DNA of 64,000 bases. Origin: Cellulomonas avistercoris (GTDB lineage Bacteria > Actinomycetota > Actinomycetes > Actinomycetales > Cellulomonadaceae). Shown here piece after piece: positions 1 through 7,670 of this stretch. Every line of letters starts with the position of its first letter. Within the stretch, counting starts at the first letter, position 1. The position numbers and the translations under genes were made by a program. The notes beneath the pieces are model-generated. The model was not told the DNA's origin. It was given only the letters and a program-made list of their open reading frames with translations, and ran no database searches. The DNA lies in NCBI RefSeq assembly GCF_014836445.1, contig NZ_JACSQV010000002.1, forward strand, positions 196,799 through 260,798, in the 5' to 3' direction.

Positions 1-7
1 TCGCGTC

Positions 8-39
8 GGTGACGCGACGGGCGGGTGACGCGACGGGCG
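8..39. repeat. Tandem 16-bp direct repeat
   Basis: Two perfect head-to-tail copies of GGTGACGCGACGGGCG (8-23 and 24-39) lie just downstream of the cspA stop codon. No gene or hairpin explains them. They may be a simple slippage duplication in a GC-rich spacer. Confidence 0.7.
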
Positions 40-48
40 GCCGGTACG

Positions 49-252
49 TCAGACGGGGCGGACCTGCTCGGCCTGCGGCCCCTTGGTGCCCTGGCCGACC
101 TCGAACTCGACGGCCTGGCCCTCCTCGAGCGTGCGGTAGCCGTCCGCCTGGATCGCGCTGAAGTGCACGAAGAGGTCCTGGCTGCCCCCCTCGGGGGTGA
201 TGAACCCGAAGCCCTTCTCCGCGTTGAACCACTTGACCGTGCCCTGGGCCAT
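49..252 (-). CDS. cspA: Cold-shock protein (CspA family)
   Basis: A 67-residue single cold-shock domain, the full usual family length, acting as a cytoplasmic RNA/ssDNA chaperone that melts mRNA structure. The RNP1-like KGFGFITPE (residues 13-21) and RNP2-like LFVHFSAI (27-34) motifs are both visible. It starts at ATG 252 with a purine-rich GGAG upstream. The 136 nt up to the next gene hold a perfect 12-bp palindrome GGTCGCGCGACC (326-337) and a weak TAGGCT -10-like box (309-314). That would give a roughly 50-nt leader, as is common for csp genes, but regulation is not shown. Confidence 0.95.
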   Translation of the reverse strand: MAQGTVKWFNAEKGFGFITPEGGSQDLFVHFSAIQADGYRTLEEGQAVEFEVGQGTKGPQAEQVRPV

Positions 253-388
253 CCGGCGCTCCTCGAGGTGCGGTGGACCGGGCCGCTCACCGTCGCCCCG
301 GTGCGTGGAGCCTAGTGGCGGCCGGGGTCGCGCGACCAGGGTGGACCAGCCGGTCCGCGACCGCTCCGCCGGGGGGCGGAGGTCGGCC

Positions 389-1003
389 TCAGGCGTCGGG
401 GTCGGTGACGAGCAGCACCTTGATGCCGCTGCCGGCCTGCGCGGGGTTCACCTCGACGGTGGGGACGCCCACCGTGGTGGCCACCAGCTCGGCCGTCGGG
501 CGCAGGTCCTCGGACGCCATGTAGACGACCGACTGTGCCGGGAGGGTGCCCGTCGCGTTGTCGGGCGTGACGGCGGTGAAGCCCGCAGCCTCCAGCTCGT
601 CCGCCACGCGCCCGGCGAGACCGCCCACGCGCGCGCCGTTGAGGACGGCCACCGGGGTGGTGAGCACGGGTGCGGCTGCCGGTGTCGTCGGCTCGGCGTC
701 CGGGGTCGCCTCACCCTCGCCCACGGCGGGGTCCTCCTCGCCGGCGTCCTCGTCGACCATCTCGTCGTCGGGCTCGGCCGGCGCGTCCTGGCCCTGCGTC
801 GGGCCGCCCACGACCGGCAGGTCGCCCGTGCGGGACAGGTAGGCCACGGCGCCGTAGGCGAGCGCGGGCACGACCACGAGGACGACGACGAAGGGCCACC
901 ACCGGCTCCACGCGGACCGGGGCGCACGGTGGACACCGGTCGGCGCGTCGGGCGAGATCGCGTCGAACTCGTCCTCGGGGTAGGGGTAGTCGGCCTTGCT
1001 CAC
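389..1003 (-). CDS. LytR C-terminal domain membrane protein
   Basis: A 204-residue protein with a short cytoplasmic N-terminus, one membrane segment (about residues 36-56), an acidic Ala/Glu/Thr-rich linker and a C-terminal LytR_C domain (about 110-204) that should lie outside the membrane. LytR_C domains occur in actinobacterial cell-envelope proteins, often beside LytR-CpsA-Psr ligases, but the exact biochemical role is unknown and no ligase domain is present here. The start is GTG 1003. A TAGCCT box at 1011-1016 sits 7 nt upstream and there is no ribosome-binding site, so the mRNA is probably leaderless. Confidence 0.85.
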   Translation of the reverse strand: MSKADYPYPEDEFDAISPDAPTGVHRAPRSAWSRWWPFVVVLVVVPALAYGAVAYLSRTGDLPVVGGPTQGQDAPAEPDDEMVDEDAGEEDPAVGEGEATPDAEPTTPAAAPVLTTPVAVLNGARVGGLAGRVADELEAAGFTAVTPDNATGTLPAQSVVYMASEDLRPTAELVATTVGVPTVEVNPAQAGSGIKVLLVTDPDA

Positions 1004-1010
1004 GGCCGAC

Positions 1011-1016
1011 AGGCTA
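1011..1016 (-). promoter_or_regulatory. -10 box TAGCCT of the LytR_C gene (leaderless)
   Basis: TAGCCT on the minus strand is separated by 7 nt from the GTG start at 1003, so transcription should begin at or next to the start codon. No convincing -35 is seen. Confidence 0.5.
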
Positions 1017-1102
1017 ACTGCTCGGCGGGACGCTCAGGGCCCGCCCCGCCGTCGGACCTGCGGCGATCCAGGAGGGAGCGGTGCGAAGCGGGCACGCGGC
1101 GC

Positions 1103-1423
1103 TCAGGCGTCGGTGCCGAGACGGCGTGCCGTGCGGGCCCGCTGACGCGAGGAGCGCATGCGGCGCAGCCGCTTGACGAGCATCGGGTCGTGCGCGAGCG
1201 CGGCCGGGTCGTCGATGAGGGCGTTGAGGAGCTGGTAGTACCGCGTGGCGGACATGTCGAACAGCTCGCGGACGGCCTGCTCCTTGGCACCCGCGTACTT
1301 CCACCACTGCCGCTCGAACGCCAGGACCTGCCTGTCGCGCTCGCTCAGGCCGTCGGCGCCACGCTCGTCCGCGCGCAGGTCGTCCGCGCCCACCTGGGTC
1401 GCCGTGCCGGCTGTGCCGTCCAT
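1103..1423 (-). CDS. DUF3263 domain protein, probable small DNA-binding protein
   Basis: A 106-residue cytoplasmic protein. The centre (residues 27-70), with [20 protein letters not shown] followed by a predicted helix-turn-helix-like stretch ending in [11 protein letters not shown], matches the actinobacterial DUF3263 family. The C-terminus is a basic tail rich in Arg. Function is unestablished; the sigma-like start and basic tail suggest nucleic-acid binding (inference). ATG 1423 was chosen because AGGAGGAG lies just upstream; longer readings have no coding support. The gene is divergent from ung with a 160-nt gap, and is downstream of nothing on its own strand. Confidence 0.85.
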   Translation of the reverse strand: MDGTAGTATQVGADDLRADERGADGLSERDRQVLAFERQWWKYAGAKEQAVRELFDMSATRYYQLLNALIDDPAALAHDPMLVKRLRRMRSSRQRARTARRLGTDA

Positions 1424-1571
1424 GGCTCTCCTCCTCGCGCGCGGGTGCTCCGCCCGGCATCGTACGCGGCGAACCACACGGGTGTCATTCGCGCGCGCGG
1501 ATGACGCGAGCACCGGCCGGACCACCTCCGCGGGGCCCGTGGGGAGCGGTGCGCGACGCCCGCCGCCCGGG

Positions 1572-1577
1572 TAGCCT
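1572..1577 (+). promoter_or_regulatory. -10 box TAGCCT of ung (leaderless)
   Basis: TAGCCT lies 7 nt upstream of GTG 1585 with no Shine-Dalgarno sequence. This spacing favours the GTG at 1585 as both transcription and translation start. Confidence 0.5.
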
Positions 1578-1584
1578 CCGCGAC

Positions 1585-2259
1585 GTGAACGCCGCCCTGC
1601 AGGACCTGGTCGCGCCGGACTGGGCCCGCGCGCTCGCCCCCGTCGAGCCCGCGCTGCGCGCCGCCGGGCAGTTCCTGCGCGACGAGGTCGCCGCCGGCCG
1701 CCCGTACCTGCCCGCGGCGGACGCGATCCTGCGTGCGTTCCACCGGCCGCTCGCCGACGTGCGCGTGCTCGTCGTCGGCCAGGACCCCTACCCCACGCCA
1801 GGGCACCCCATGGGGCTGTCGTTCTCGGTCCAGCCGGACGTGCGCCCGGTGCCGCGGTCGCTGGACAACATCTTCCGCGAGCTGGTCGACGACATCGGCG
1901 TGCCGCGCCCCACGTGCGGCGACCTGACACCGTGGGCCGAGCAGGGCGTCATGCTGCTCAACCGCGTGCTCACCGTGCGTCCGGGTGCCCCCGCGTCGCA
2001 CCGCGGCAAGGGCTGGGAGCAGGTCACGGACCGGGCCATCGCGGCGCTCGTCGAGCGCGGCGGACCCCTCGTCGCGGTCCTGTGGGGGCGGGACGCCCAG
2101 TCGCTGCGCCCCGCGCTGGGCGACGTGCCGGTCGTCGCGAGCCCGCACCCGAGCCCGCTGTCGGCGTCGCGCGGGTTCTTCGGCTCGCGCCCGTTCTCCC
2201 GCGTGGACGCGCTGCTGCGCGAGCAGGGCGGCGACCCGGTCGACTGGCGCCTGCCCTGA
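1585..2259 (+). CDS. ung: Uracil-DNA glycosylase, family 1
   Basis: Removes uracil from DNA to start base-excision repair. The 224-residue protein is close to the usual length of about 225-230. The catalytic water-activating motif GQDPYP (residues 65-70, catalytic Asp67), the MLLNRVLTV uracil-binding strand and the C-terminal HPSPLS motif are intact. An in-frame ATG at 1501 would add 28 residues with no family counterpart. GTG 1585 is preferred because it restores family length and follows a TAGCCT box by 7 nt. The gene stands alone, divergent from the DUF3263 gene. Confidence 0.95.
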   Translation: MNAALQDLVAPDWARALAPVEPALRAAGQFLRDEVAAGRPYLPAADAILRAFHRPLADVRVLVVGQDPYPTPGHPMGLSFSVQPDVRPVPRSLDNIFRELVDDIGVPRPTCGDLTPWAEQGVMLLNRVLTVRPGAPASHRGKGWEQVTDRAIAALVERGGPLVAVLWGRDAQSLRPALGDVPVVASPHPSPLSASRGFFGSRPFSRVDALLREQGGDPVDWRLP

Positions 2260-2326
2260 CGGTCGGTGGTGCGGTTGCGTCACCCGATCGGGTCCGTCAC
2301 GTCCCGATCCGTCGCATGATGGGGGG

Positions 2327-3178
2327 ATGACGTCGCACGACGGGTCCCGCCCGACCACCGCCGGCACCCATGACGACCCTCTGCCCGGCGACGCACCGCG
2401 CTGGACCCGCTACGTCGCCTGCGGCGACTCCTTCTCCGAGGGCCTGTGGGACGCGCCGGACGGTCAGGACGCGCCGCTGCGCGGCTGGGCGGACCAGCTG
2501 GCCTCGCACCTGTCGCGCCGCCGCACCGCGGCGGGCCTGGAGCCGCTGGAGTACGCGAACCTCGCGGTCCGCGGCCGCCTCATGCGCCCGATCCTCCACG
2601 AGCAGGTGCCCGCCGCCCTCGCGCTCGACGCCGACCTCGTGAGCATGATCGGCGGCGGCAACGACATCCTGCGCCCGTCGGTCGACGTCGACCGCGTCGC
2701 GGCGGACCTCGAGCGCGTCGTCGCGGGCGTGCGGGCGCGCGGCGTCGACGTGCTGCTCGGCACCGGGTTCGACGTGCGGGAGAGCCCGCTGGTGCGCACG
2801 ACCCGCGCGCGTGTGGGCATCTACAACGCGCACATCTGGTCGATCGCGCGCCGCCACGGCGCGTACGTGCTGGACCCCTGGGGCATGCGCAGCCTGCTCG
2901 ACTGGCGCATGTGGTCGGACGACCGCATCCACCTGACGACCGAGGGGCACACGCGCGTCGCGCAGGGGGCGCTGGTGGCGCTCGGCCAGGCGCCCGACCG
3001 CGCCGACTGGGACGACCCCCTCGCGCCGCTGCCGCCCGTGCCGCGCCTCGAGCGCGCGCGCGCCGACGCCCGGTGGCTGCGGGAGCACGCGTACCCGTGG
3101 GCGACGCGACGGCTCCGGCGGCGCTCGTCGGGGGACCTGCTGACCCCGAAGCGGCCCGTGCCGACGCCCGTGGAGTGA
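2327..3178 (+). CDS. SGNH/GDSL-family hydrolase
   Basis: A 283-residue esterase/lipase-like protein without a signal peptide. Block I GDSFSEG (nucleophile Ser), block III GGGND and block V DRIHLTTEGH (Asp-x-x-His) are all present, so the catalytic triad is complete. The substrate cannot be deduced; relatives are acyl-esterases or acetyl-esterases. The start is ATG 2327, preceded by a G-run and a possible CATGAT -10 box 6 nt away, so it may be leaderless. It runs tail-to-tail into the next gene with a 4-nt gap and no terminator. Confidence 0.88.
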   Translation: MTSHDGSRPTTAGTHDDPLPGDAPRWTRYVACGDSFSEGLWDAPDGQDAPLRGWADQLASHLSRRRTAAGLEPLEYANLAVRGRLMRPILHEQVPAALALDADLVSMIGGGNDILRPSVDVDRVAADLERVVAGVRARGVDVLLGTGFDVRESPLVRTTRARVGIYNAHIWSIARRHGAYVLDPWGMRSLLDWRMWSDDRIHLTTEGHTRVAQGALVALGQAPDRADWDDPLAPLPPVPRLERARADARWLREHAYPWATRRLRRRSSGDLLTPKRPVPTPVE

Positions 3179-3182
3179 GGTG

Positions 3183-3698
3183 TCAGCGCGCGCAGCCGGT
3201 GCGCGCGAGCGGCAGGTAGACGCTCTGGTGGCTGCCGCTGAGCCCGGAGACGCGCAGCGTGAGCGTCGGCATCTGGGTGCAGGACGAGGACACCATCGTG
3301 CCCGGCGTGCCGGTCACCACGACGCCCGCCCAGCTGAAGCCGGGCCTCGGGTCGGCGAGGACGAACGTCGCCCGCGCGTACACCGTCTGGATGTTCGTCG
3401 CCCCCGGGGCGATCGTGATCCCGACGTTGACGTTCCCGTTGTGGTCGTCCCAGAAGGTCGGCACCGGCGTCCCGACCACGGCGCAGGTCGCGCCCGCGAC
3501 GAGCGCGTCGTCGGACGCCCGGTGCACCGTGCACCCGACCACCGGCCCCCAGGTCCCCGCGGACACGGTCGCCCGCGCGTGCGCCGGGTCGGTCCAGGCG
3601 GCCGTGGTGCGGGGCGCGGACGCCCCCAGGGCGAGGACCGCGGTGAGGGCGACCGCGGCGACGGCGGGAAGCAGGGCCGGTCCGGTGCGGCGCGTCAT
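3183..3698 (-). CDS. Exported protein with SipW-type signal region
   Basis: A 171-residue secreted protein. The N-terminus has RR, a hydrophobic run (residues 8-26) and then TTAAWTDPAHA, the arrangement seen in proteins cleaved by SipW-like signal peptidases (TasA/CalY-like alternate-signal families). The mature part is beta-rich, with four Cys that could form disulfides. It overlaps the upstream gene by 4 nt (ATGA), so it is translationally coupled and is the last gene of the sip cluster. The likely role is a surface or matrix protein; this is inferred from the signal type and neighbours, not from a known fold. Confidence 0.8.
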   Translation of the reverse strand: MTRRTGPALLPAVAAVALTAVLALGASAPRTTAAWTDPAHARATVSAGTWGPVVGCTVHRASDDALVAGATCAVVGTPVPTFWDDHNGNVNVGITIAPGATNIQTVYARATFVLADPRPGFSWAGVVVTGTPGTMVSSSCTQMPTLTLRVSGLSGSHQSVYLPLARTGCAR

Positions 3699-4312
3699 GC
3701 GTGCGCTCCTTCCGCGGTGCCGTCGTCGCGCCGTCGGCGGGCCAGCACGACGAGCCAGGCACCGGTCGCCGTGGCGGTGAGCGCCAGCGCGAGCGACGCG
3801 GGCACGGCCGCCCCCGTCAGGGCGAGCGGGCCCGTCCGGCCGGCCAGGCGCCCGCCCGTCCCGCTGGTTCCGCCGGGCGCCGCTCCCGCCCCGGGGTCAC
3901 CGTCGGTCGTCACGTCGCCGCCCTGCAGCACGACCCGGCCGACGACGTCGGACCGGTCGCCGGGCCGCAGCGCGTGGGAGGCCACGGCCGTCACGGTGAG
4001 CGTCCACGTGCCGGGGGCCACCACCCGGCCGACGAGCGCGTCGTCCACGGGCCGGCAGGTGCCGTCGGCGTCGCACAGGCGTGCGTCCCACGCGACCGTC
4101 GGCGCTCCGTCGCTGCGCAGCTCGACCCCCGTGACCGTCGCGTCGTCCCGCACGTGCACGGTCAGGTCGCGGGAGCGGTGCTCGCCCGGCGCGAGCTCGA
4201 GGAGCTCGAACGTCACGGGGACGACGTCGACGGCGGCCGCGGCGGGCGGGCTCGCGCCCACGACCGTCAGCGCGGCGAGCGCGACCGTGGCGAGGCGACG
4301 GGTGGGTCGCAT
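3695..4312 (-). CDS. Secreted protein with C-terminal LALTG wall-sorting signal
   Basis: A 205-residue protein with a signal peptide (residues 1-27, AAA cleavage region), a beta-rich extracellular domain with one Cys pair, a Gly/Ala linker, then LALTG (163-167), a hydrophobic helix and RRRR. That tail is the layout of a sortase-anchored protein; LAxTG pentapeptides are the class E sortase type in actinobacteria. The start ATG 4312 has AGGAGG upstream and lies inside the end of the sip gene (46-nt overlap). The gene is co-transcribed with the exported-protein genes. No sortase gene is in the window. Function is probably surface display or fibre anchoring (inference). Confidence 0.78.
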   Translation of the reverse strand: MRPTRRLATVALAALTVVGASPPAAAAVDVVPVTFELLELAPGEHRSRDLTVHVRDDATVTGVELRSDGAPTVAWDARLCDADGTCRPVDDALVGRVVAPGTWTLTVTAVASHALRPGDRSDVVGRVVLQGGDVTTDGDPGAGAAPGGTSGTGGRLAGRTGPLALTGAAVPASLALALTATATGAWLVVLARRRRDDGTAEGAHA

Positions 4313-4860
4313 GCTGCGTCCTCCTGTGCGCTCGTGGGGGTGGTCGGGGTGCGTCGTGCGGGGGCCGCGGCGGTGGACCGCGGCAGCTGGCCGAGTGCGA
4401 GCAGCGCCACCAGCGCGACCAGCAGCGGGACGGCCGTGCTCGGCGTGGTGAGCCGCACGAGCGCGGTGCCCGCGCCGGCGACCTGCCAGCGGGGGCTGAG
4501 CACGGTGCCCCCGGTGACGACGTACGCACCGCCGTCGGCCGCGTCGTTGGCGTCGCCCTGCATCCACACGTGCCACATGCCGTCGTCCTGCCGGGCGACG
4601 TCGACGACGCGGTGGGTGACGAGCGTCCCGGTGACCGGGTTCGTCAGCGACAGCACGTCGCCCACCTCGACCTCGTCCACCGGCACGGGCGTGTCGAGCA
4701 GGAGGTCGCCCGTCATGATCCCCGGCTCCATGGAGCCGGAGACCACGACGAGCGGCTTGACGAGCCCGGCCGCGTCGGCGCCCCAGACGCCGAGGCTGAC
4801 GACGCCCAGGGCCGCGAGGGACCAGACCAGCACGTCGGCGACGGCTCGCAGGGCACGCAC
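4267..4860 (-). CDS. sipW: SipW-type signal peptidase I (ER-type, Ser-His)
   Basis: A 197-residue membrane protease with two membrane segments (about residues 8-27 and 140-160). The catalytic SGSMEP (Ser43) is followed by VTHRV (His83 in place of the bacterial Lys) and GDAND, the signature of the archaeal/eukaryotic-like SipW branch. It should cleave the unusual leaders of the neighbouring exported proteins outside the membrane. No ATG is available; GTG 4860 has GAGG 6 nt upstream and gives a sensible N-terminal helix. The gene is 68 nt downstream of the 4929-5486 substrate gene and overlaps the LALTG protein gene. Confidence 0.85.
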   Translation of the reverse strand: MRALRAVADVLVWSLAALGVVSLGVWGADAAGLVKPLVVVSGSMEPGIMTGDLLLDTPVPVDEVEVGDVLSLTNPVTGTLVTHRVVDVARQDDGMWHVWMQGDANDAADGGAYVVTGGTVLSPRWQVAGAGTALVRLTTPSTAVPLLVALVALLALGQLPRSTAAAPARRTPTTPTSAQEDAACDPPVASPRSRSPR

Positions 4861-4928
4861 GGGGCCTCGTCTCGTGGAGGGGCGGGTGACGCCGCAGGGG
4901 GATACGGCGCCACCCGGTACGGGGACCG

Positions 4929-5486
4929 TCAGGACTGACCGGTGAAGGTGACCGTCAGGGTGCCGGTCCTGCCCTGGTAGGTCGCGGGCCAGGTCGCCGG
5001 CGTCGCGACGGTGAGCGTGGCCGTGGTGACCGCGCCCGCCGCGAGGGAGGTCGCGGCGGGGGCCGTGACGGTCGCGGTGGCGGGCGCGTCCCCGGCGAAG
5101 ATGCTCGTCGTCGCGGTGCTGTCGACGGCGACGGCAGCGGCTCCGAGCGTGAGCGGCACGGTGCCGTTGTTCCTCAGGTGCAGCGTGAACGTCTTGTTCG
5201 CGCCCTGGTTGAGGCCCGCGAACGTCGCCGCCGGGATCTGCACGGCGACGCCCGACGCGGACGTGTCGGCGTCGATCCACGTCGTGCCGTCGAGGCTGCC
5301 CTGCAGCTCGACCGTCACGGCGCTCGCGCTGCCCGCGAACCACGCCTCGTCCGTCCACGCCGCGCTCGTGGCGGCCGCTCCGATGCCCAGCACCGCGACG
5401 CCGGCCAGGCCGAAGCGCAGGAACGCCCCGCCACGACGGCGCTTCTCGGTCTGCTCGGGCGCGGGGGTGGGGGTGAACTCGCTCAT
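4929..5486 (-). CDS. SipW-dependent exported protein (TasA/alternate-signal type)
   Basis: A 185-residue protein. A basic stretch (KRRR, residues 15-18) precedes a hydrophobic helix (22-40) and the TSAAWTDEAW signature typical of alternate-signal proteins processed by SipW. The mature domain is Ala/Thr/Val-rich, apparently all-beta and without Cys, and ends in TVTFTGQS. It starts at ATG 5486 with AAGGAG. As first gene before the sip peptidase it is the probable main substrate. By analogy with Bacillus TasA it could build surface fibres, but the family is broad and this is inference. Confidence 0.82.
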   Translation of the reverse strand: MSEFTPTPAPEQTEKRRRGGAFLRFGLAGVAVLGIGAAATSAAWTDEAWFAGSASAVTVELQGSLDGTTWIDADTSASGVAVQIPAATFAGLNQGANKTFTLHLRNNGTVPLTLGAAAVAVDSTATTSIFAGDAPATATVTAPAATSLAAGAVTTATLTVATPATWPATYQGRTGTLTVTFTGQS

Positions 5487-5614
5487 GGTGGCTCCTTGCT
5501 GGCACCGGCGCGGAGGTGGACCGGTGCTGGTGAGTGGGTGGCGGGCCGTGTCGGCCCTCGCGTCGCATCGCGGCGTGCTGCGACCGCCCGACCCCGGGGC
5601 ACGGAGCGGGCAGT

Positions 5615-5638
5615 CGTCCTGAACGGTTGTCCAGGACG
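5615..5638. promoter_or_regulatory. Inverted repeat upstream of the sip cluster
   Basis: CGTCCTG (5615-5621) and CAGGACG (5632-5638) form a 7-bp inverted repeat with a 10-nt spacer, about 130 nt before the first exported-protein gene. The rest of the 5487-5772 gap shows no gene. The repeat could be an operator or a leader hairpin; no -10/-35 pair was convincing. Confidence 0.35.
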
Positions 5639-5772
5639 CTCCCTCGATCATGCGCACGGCCGGCTCGGCGCCGCCCGGCGAGGTCGCGCCCTTTCGCACC
5701 GTCGTCGGCGCAATGCCGGACTCCTTCACCCGGCGGCGTTGCGCTGCGCACAACCCCCGTCGGGCGGGATCG

Positions 5773-6201
5773 TCAGGGCGTGCCCGGCGTCGGACGCCTC
5801 GCACGGCGGCGACGTCCGACGTCCAGCACGAGCACCCCGGCGCCGATCAGCGCGGCACCCGCCGCCGGCGCGACCACCGCTGCGGGCATCCGCAGCGGGA
5901 GCACGCGGACCGCGTCCGGGTGCGCGACGGTGCGCTCGGCCGCGGCGGCGCCGCGCACCACCTTCCACCCGTCCGGCCGGACGTCCACGACGCGGCCGAC
6001 GGACCACGCGACGCCGTGCGCACGGTGGACGACCCGGTCCCCCACCTGCGGGCGGTCGCACCGCGTGACGATCAGGTCACCGGCGGCCAGCCCAGCCCCG
6101 GCCGCGGGCGGAGGCACGACGTCGAGCGACGTGCACCCGCCGAGGCTCGGTGGCCACAGGAAGGCCGCGAGCACCGCGAGCGTCCCGTAGACCAGCATCA
6201 T
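5773..6201 (-). CDS. Degenerate S26 signal-peptidase-like protein
   Basis: A 142-residue protein with an N-terminal hydrophobic stretch (residues 2-17), an S26-like core and a C-terminal helix (about 107-127) followed by an Arg-rich tail. GDLIVTR, VGDRVVHR and GRVVDVRPDGWKVV line up with GDLLLDT, VGDVLSLTN and HRVVDV of the neighbouring SipW. However, SGSMEP is replaced by a Pro/Ala stretch and the His by Gly, so it should be inactive as a protease. LGGC (20-23) could also be a lipobox. ATG 6201 follows an AGGGGG site; an upstream ATG 6273 would add 24 residues. It may be an accessory or pseudo-peptidase for the sip cluster. Confidence 0.65.
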   Translation of the reverse strand: MMLVYGTLAVLAAFLWPPSLGGCTSLDVVPPPAAGAGLAAGDLIVTRCDRPQVGDRVVHRAHGVAWSVGRVVDVRPDGWKVVRGAAAAERTVAHPDAVRVLPLRMPAAVVAPAAGAALIGAGVLVLDVGRRRRARRPTPGTP

Positions 6202-6284
6202 CACGGTGCCCCCTGCGTTCGCCGCGCCGCCGCCCGGGCGGGCCGGGGCGTGGCGTGAGCTGCGGGCGGACATCGTTCGGCTCG

Positions 6285-6313
6285 ATCCTGTTGGACGGAT
6301 GTCCGGACAGGAT
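6285..6313. promoter_or_regulatory. Nested inverted repeat upstream of the S26-like gene
   Basis: ATCCTGT (6285-6291) and ACAGGAT (6307-6313) enclose a perfect 10-bp palindrome TGTCCGGACA (6300-6309). It sits 84-112 nt upstream of the start and is a plausible operator. The rest of 6202-6417 contains no recognised gene, only a GCCGGT/ACCGGC hairpin (6338-6366) that may end the kinase transcript. Confidence 0.35.
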
Positions 6314-6417
6314 GGCGGGCGTCGACGTGCGCCCCCCGCCGGTTCTGGGTGCTTTCCCCCACCGGCGCCGGGGTCGTCCCCTTTCTTCACCCCCGGACGA
6401 GGCCACCCGCGCGACCG

Positions 6418-7584
6418 TCACGGCTCGTCGGGCACGGCCCCCAGGCGCAGCGACGCCTCCAGCCGCGCGCCGGTCGGGTGGCGGCCCACGACACGCAGCG
6501 CACCCCCCACGAGCTGCAGCCGCTGGTCGAGACGTGCCGTCCCGGACGCGGGGTCGGGTGCAGCGGGCGTCACGTAGGGGTTCCCGTCGTTCGACACGAC
6601 GATCCGCAGCTCGTCGCCCACGAGGTCGAGCCCGACCTCGACGAGCGCCGGGGGCCCGTTCTTCAGCGCGTTGGACACCGCCTCCTCCACCACGCGCACC
6701 GCCAGGAGCCGCTCGGCGACCGTCAGGCCCACCTGCGACGGGTCGTCCAGGGTCCGCAGCTCCTCGCCCACCTCCAGCCGGGTCGCGATCGACGTCGGCA
6801 GACGACCCAGCAGGGCCCGGACGGCCGGCACGAGGCCCATCTCCAGCCGTTCGGGGTAGAGCAGCCGGCTCATCTGGCGCACGTCCTGCTCACGCGACGC
6901 GGCGAGCTCGGCACGCGCCCAGGCGATGTCCTGCGCGACGCCCGGCGCCGCGTCGTCGACCTGCTCCTCGACCTTCGCCAGGCGCGCGTCGATGAGCAGC
7001 AGCCGCTGCTGGACCGTGCCGTGCAGCCCCTCGGCGACCTGCCGTCGCACGCGGATCTCCTCGACCTCGAGCGCCTGCAGCGCGAGCTCGACGCTGACCG
7101 CCTGCCGCTCGGCGGCCCGTGTCGCGACCCGCATGCGGCGACGCGAGACGAGGGCCCACACCCCGATGCCGGCCGAGACGAAGGCGATGAAGGCGCCGGT
7201 CACCGTCTCGGCGAGCAGCGACCGCGTGTCGTCCGCCGCGTGCACGCCCAGACCGACCTGCACCGCGACGCGCAGCACGCCCATGAGGAGCGCCGCCGCG
7301 AGCAGCCGCACGGTGAGCAGGACCGGGCCCTGCACGCGGTGGGCCCCGAGCACCCCGAGCCCCACGACGAGAGCGAGCACGCCGACGCCGTTGGCCACCA
7401 GGCGGCGCCAGAGGTCGACCTGCCCCCACTCGGGCACGAGCTCCGAGTAGATCCAGGCGCTCTGCACGGACGCGCCGACCGCGTAGCCGATCGCGACGAT
7501 CCCCGTGCCGCGCAGCAGGGTGAGGCGGTCCGCCACGAGGTCGTCGTGGCGCACGGCCGCCGGTGTCATGTCTCGGTCGACCAC
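6418..7584 (-). CDS. Sensor histidine kinase, NarL/LuxR-partner type
   Basis: A 388-residue membrane kinase. About four hydrophobic segments in the first 150 residues form the sensor. A dimerisation/phosphoacceptor helix with EGLHGTVQQRL (His acceptor) resembles HisKA_3, followed by an HATPase domain with VVEEAVSNALKNG (N box) and VSNDGNPY. Some G-box residues are weak. The start is GTG 7584, 11 nt after GGAGG; ATG 7569 is the alternative. It diverges from the response-regulator gene with an 86-nt gap, so the two form a head-to-head two-component pair. Confidence 0.85.
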   Translation of the reverse strand: MVDRDMTPAAVRHDDLVADRLTLLRGTGIVAIGYAVGASVQSAWIYSELVPEWGQVDLWRRLVANGVGVLALVVGLGVLGAHRVQGPVLLTVRLLAAALLMGVLRVAVQVGLGVHAADDTRSLLAETVTGAFIAFVSAGIGVWALVSRRRMRVATRAAERQAVSVELALQALEVEEIRVRRQVAEGLHGTVQQRLLLIDARLAKVEEQVDDAAPGVAQDIAWARAELAASREQDVRQMSRLLYPERLEMGLVPAVRALLGRLPTSIATRLEVGEELRTLDDPSQVGLTVAERLLAVRVVEEAVSNALKNGPPALVEVGLDLVGDELRIVVSNDGNPYVTPAAPDPASGTARLDQRLQLVGGALRVVGRHPTGARLEASLRLGAVPDEP

Positions 7585-7670
7585 GATGTCCCCGTCCTCC
7601 GCGTCCCGCGCGGCGGGACACCGGCGCCTGTCCCGGGCGGAGCGCCCTCGGCGCGACCATACTGGCCGGG

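Noticed and set aside
1501..1584. ATG 1501 as the start of ung
   Set aside because: It adds 28 residues with no family match, and the -10 box at 1572 lies inside that extension.
6338..6366. Riboswitch-like structure after the histidine kinase gene
   Set aside because: The GCCGGT/ACCGGC stem and purine-rich segment did not match any riboswitch consensus known to me; a plain terminator is simpler.
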